Source: Rhizobacter sp.
GTDB taxonomy: Bacteria > Pseudomonadota > Gammaproteobacteria > Burkholderiales > Burkholderiaceae_C
NCBI GenBank assembly: GCA_025355745.1
Contig: JANXZA010000098.1
Coordinates: forward strand, 1 to 50,988
Direction: 5' to 3'
DNA length: 50,988 nt
A model generated the notes under the pieces. That model saw only the letters and a program-made list of their open reading frames with translations. It made no database searches and was not told where the DNA came from. Positions within the stretch are counted from its first letter, which is position 1. Each line of letters opens with the position of its first letter. The position numbers and the translations under genes were made by a program. This document shows positions 50,758 to 50,988 of the stretch, piece by piece.

Positions 50758-50988
50758 ATGGCAACTGCGAAAAAAGCTTCGGCGAAGAAAATGCCCGTGA
50801 AAAAAAAATCCACTGCGCCGAAATCTTCGACCAAAAAGGTCGCTGCAAAGAAGGTGGGCGTGACAAAGCCGCTCATGAAGAAGGCGGCGAGCAAAAAGGT
50901 CCCAGCAAAAAAGGGCGCTACTAAGAGTTCGTTGCCGAAGAAGGCTGCGAGCAAACCGGCGACAAAGAAGGCATCCGCGAAAAAAACG
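50758..50988 (+). CDS. Histone H1-like basic DNA-binding protein (3' end outside window)
   Basis: The first 77 codons are visible, starting at an ATG with an AAGGAG site 7 nt upstream. The product is almost entirely Lys, Ala, Ser, Thr and Pro in KKAxxKK-type repeats (ATAKKASAKKMPVKKKST and so on), like the C-terminal tail of eukaryotic H1 and bacterial H1-like proteins. Such proteins coat DNA non-specifically and affect nucleoid compaction. The frame is still open at the window edge. A short AGGTT-TTTGT-AACCT hairpin lies just before the ribosome site. nrdB upstream is a common neighbour in Burkholderiales. Confidence 0.85.
   Translation, partial: MATAKKASAKKMPVKKKSTAPKSSTKKVAAKKVGVTKPLMKKAASKKVPAKKGATKSSLPKKAASKPATKKASAKKT

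Noticed and set aside
50610..50954. Hydrophobic Phe/Ala/Leu-rich frame on the minus strand as a membrane protein
   Set aside because: It is the antisense image of the Lys-rich histone-like gene, which has a good ribosome site on the plus strand.

Overview
The window is a GC-rich, almost fully coding stretch of core chromosome from a betaproteobacterium of the order Burkholderiales. The best fit is the Rubrivivax/Leptothrix/Methylibium-like side of that order. This placement is inferred from gene order (pilBCD-coaE-zapD-yacG, rplU-rpmA-obgE-proB, rppH divergent from proS, nrdA-nrdB-histone H1-like), the protein sequences and the base composition; no database search was possible. I see no integrase, transposase, CRISPR array, toxin-antitoxin pair or prophage gene. 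The only clear compositional change is at the right edge, from nrdB onward.

Layout. 1-4.3 kb: end of an mla phospholipid-transport operon (mlaC partial, mlaB), the msrPQ methionine sulfoxide repair pair, a diheme cytochrome c4 and the ribosome-assembly GTPase engB. 4.3-11.5 kb: an epoxide-hydrolase-type alpha/beta hydrolase, a large DUF1631 protein, groES-groEL with a CIRCE operator and a combined sigma70/sigma32-like promoter, and an exported amidase. 11.7-15.6 kb: a wax ester/diacylglycerol acyltransferase (WS/DGAT) followed by a basic-tailed helix-turn-helix protein, a DUF938 methyltransferase and a HAD phosphatase. 15.4-21.1 kb (minus strand): type IV pilus assembly genes pilB-pilC-pilD, then coaE-zapD-yacG. 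21.2-28.6 kb: tRNA-Pro, ispB, rplU-rpmA, obgE-proB, rppH, proS and a coupled lytic transglycosylase.

28.6-36.8 kb: ubiX, grxD, an outer-membrane-barrel-like protein, the hemA, prfA and prmC genes, a small membrane protein, miaB and a LysE-family exporter. 36.8-41.6 kb: tRNA-Met(CAT), ftsY and ffh (both protein GTPases of the signal recognition particle pathway), a DUF2726 protein, a CcsA/YpjD-like cytochrome assembly protein and a PP0621-family protein. 41.6-45.8 kb: the pilSR two-component system, which in related bacteria activates pilin transcription, then ampD. 45.8-51 kb: nrdA-nrdB class I ribonucleotide reductase, with two NrdR boxes over the promoter and a leader of about 330 nt, then the start of a histone H1-like gene that runs off the window.

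Neighbouring genes are often translationally coupled by 4-nt overlaps (engB-hydrolase, obgE-proB, proS-transglycosylase, prfA-prmC, zapD-yacG, upstream gene-miaB), and several convergent pairs overlap at their 3' ends. The candidate I find most novel is the WS/DGAT-HTH pair: both proteins carry histone/PhaM-like basic tails, which suggests, as a hypothesis only, a link between neutral-lipid inclusions and the nucleoid.
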